A DNA stretch of 6,364 nucleotides from Nitrospira sp. (GTDB taxonomy: Bacteria; Nitrospirota; Nitrospiria; Nitrospirales; Nitrospiraceae), in the NCBI GenBank assembly GCA_012032965.1, contig JAAUPT010000108.1, positions 1 through 6,364 of the forward strand. Reading direction: 5' to 3'. A program made the translations under genes and the position numbers. Each line of letters opens with the position of its first letter. Within the stretch, counting starts at the first letter, position 1. The notes under the pieces were generated by a model. The model was given only the letters and a program-made list of their open reading frames with translations, was not told the origin of the DNA and did not search any database. This document shows positions 5,451-6,364 of the stretch, piece after piece.

Positions 5451-5924
5451 GAGATTGCTTCGCGCGATGGGCGATGCGCTTGTGTCGTTGCGGAGGACGT
5501 GGTCCGTCGCGACGGACATAGTGGCCGAGCTCTCTCCGCATCGTTGATCACCATGGATACGGAGGAAGGTATTTGTCCGATGCAAGTTCAAATGGCCCCA
5601 CGAAAGCTCATGAATCATTTCCCTATCGGACGGGTAGACGTTGCAAAGTCGAACGGCAAGTCAAGTTTCTGTGACTGGACATATTTCGGTTGGATTCGAG
5701 ATGTTTTGTCCGTTGAGCCCAAAGACAGCAGTGCGTAGCATAACGTTCGAGTAGGAGAGGAAATACAAGCAGCATGAACGTCTCAGCGAACGGCACATCG
5801 ATGTTCAACCCTCAACCAACCAAATCTTTTGGCCGTGACGATCAACCTGGCCCACATCACTAACGCCTAAACAAGCTGACGACTGAATGATCCACTCAAT
5901 TACGAGTAGAAGAAAGGAAGACTC
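5451..5924. other. Intergenic region with a palindrome and weak small ORFs
   Basis: These 474 bases separate the coiled-coil protein from the glycosyltransferase. Two small plus-strand frames have purine-rich sequence upstream. One is 5580-5738 (52 residues, MQVQMAPRKL...), with GGAGGAAGG at 5561-5569. The other is 5774-5863 (29 residues, MNVSANGTSM...), with AGGAGAGG at 5754-5761. Spacing to the start is longer than ideal in both, neither has a recognisable domain, and codon use is not persuasive, so I do not call them as genes. No promoter for the glycosyltransferase is obvious; its ribosome binding site is AAAGGAAG just before 5925. Confidence 0.45.
5502..5517. repeat. Perfect 16-bp palindrome
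   Basis: GTCCGTCGCGACGGAC reads the same on both strands, 52 bases after the coiled-coil gene's stop. With no spacer it suits a dimeric DNA-binding protein better than an RNA hairpin, because the loop would have to open central pairs. No T-run follows, so it is not an intrinsic terminator. Its owner is unknown; the HTH protein at 3253 is one candidate, by proximity only. Confidence 0.6.
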
Positions 5925-6364
5925 ATGAGAATCGCACAAGTGGCCCCGCTGTGGGAAAGTGTTCCACCAAAACTCTATGGCGGAACTGAACGGATTGTTT
6001 CATATGTGACGGAAGAATTGGTGGCGATGGGACATGACGTGACGCTGTTTGCCAGCGGGGACTCAGAAACGGCCGCGCGCCTTGAAGCGATCTCCCCACA
6101 GGCGCTCCGGTTGAAGACCGGCATCTTCAATCGAGATGCCTACTTGATGATGCTGCACGAACGGAGTCTTGGATCATCACATGATTTCGATATTATTCAT
6201 TCCCACTTGGACTTCACCGGGTTTCCCTTGGCGCGGAGGAATCCTTCCCCAGTTGTGACAACTCTGCACGGTCGCTTGGACCTTCCGGAACTGGAACCGG
6301 TCTTCAGAGAATTTTCTGAAATGCCCTGGCCTCTATATCGGATGCCCAACGTCGGCCGCTGCTC
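5925..6364 (+). CDS. GT4-family glycosyltransferase, N-terminal part, frame lost near the window edge
   Basis: The start is ATG 5925, preceded by AAAGGAAG. The protein opens MRIAQVAPLWESVPPKLYGG, then TERIVSYVTEELVAMGHDVTLFASGDS. This is the typical N-terminus of a glycosyltransferase family 4 enzyme with the GT-B fold: a first Rossmann strand, the Pro-Pro-x-x-Tyr-Gly-Gly-Thr-Glu loop and the VxxLxxELxxxGHxVTLFASGDS helix-strand. DFDIIHSHLDF and VVTTLHGRLDLPEL follow. Such enzymes transfer sugars from nucleotide-sugar donors in the cytoplasm, for example in polysaccharide or glycoconjugate synthesis; the substrate cannot be told. Up to residue 134 (EFSEMP) the fit is excellent. After the CCC at 6324-6326 the frame gives WPLYRMPNVGRC, which is not family-like. 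The +1-shifted frame from 6327 gives LASISDAQRRPLL, close to the expected 'VSISDAQRRPLP'. One base, probably a fourth C, is missing. The UDP-sugar-binding C-terminal domain lies beyond the window. Confidence 0.86.
   Translation, partial: MRIAQVAPLWESVPPKLYGGTERIVSYVTEELVAMGHDVTLFASGDSETAARLEAISPQALRLKTGIFNRDAYLMMLHERSLGSSHDFDIIHSHLDFTGFPLARRNPSPVVTTLHGRLDLPELEPVFREFSEMPWPLYRMPNVGRC

Overview
The window is a stretch of bacterial chromosome, most likely from a Gram-negative-like organism. The evidence is a Sec-type signal peptide, a periplasm-facing coiled-coil membrane protein, GGAGG-type ribosome binding sites, moderately GC-rich genes and ATG starts. The gene set (small tail-anchored proteins with an L7/L12-like domain, a 150-residue bacterioferritin-like protein, an orphan regulator/membrane-protein pair, a GT4 glycosyltransferase) would fit Nitrospirota/Nitrospira. 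That is an impression from family resemblance, not something the sequence proves. No rRNA, tRNA, IS element, CRISPR array or attachment site was seen.

Layout. At the left edge a probable minus-strand gene begins and runs out of the window (1-95). The plus strand then carries: a 93-residue tail-anchored L7/L12-like protein (266-547); the 5' stub of a YjbQ-family gene (762-905); a bacterioferritin-like diiron protein (1078-1533); an exported NTF2-like protein broken by a one-base shift at an A6 run (1624-2206); and a second tail-anchored L7/L12-like protein, paralogous to the first (2299-2637). A gene-poor, AT-richer gap follows (2638-3252). After it comes a two-gene unit: a soluble protein with a sigma-region-4-like helix-turn-helix (3253-4119) and a single-pass membrane protein with a long coiled coil (4182-5450). 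A 474-base gap contains a perfect 16-bp palindrome and only weak small ORFs. The window ends inside a GT4 glycosyltransferase gene (starting at 5925) that loses frame at 6324-6326.

Two themes stand out. First, the two L7/L12-like proteins align without gaps over 65 residues and end in a membrane anchor. Both lack a Shine-Dalgarno sequence and have a pyrimidine-rich leader just before the ATG. They bracket the ferritin-like and NTF2-like genes. Second, two genes are shifted by one base at a short homopolymer (A6, C3), and a third has a T9 run beside an anomalous C-terminus. This could be real decay, slippage, or indel errors in the assembly, and read-level data would separate these.

The best candidate for an undescribed system is the 3253-5450 pair: a cytoplasmic HTH protein plus a membrane-spanning coiled-coil partner, arranged like a sigma/anti-sigma or one-component signalling module but matching no family I can name.
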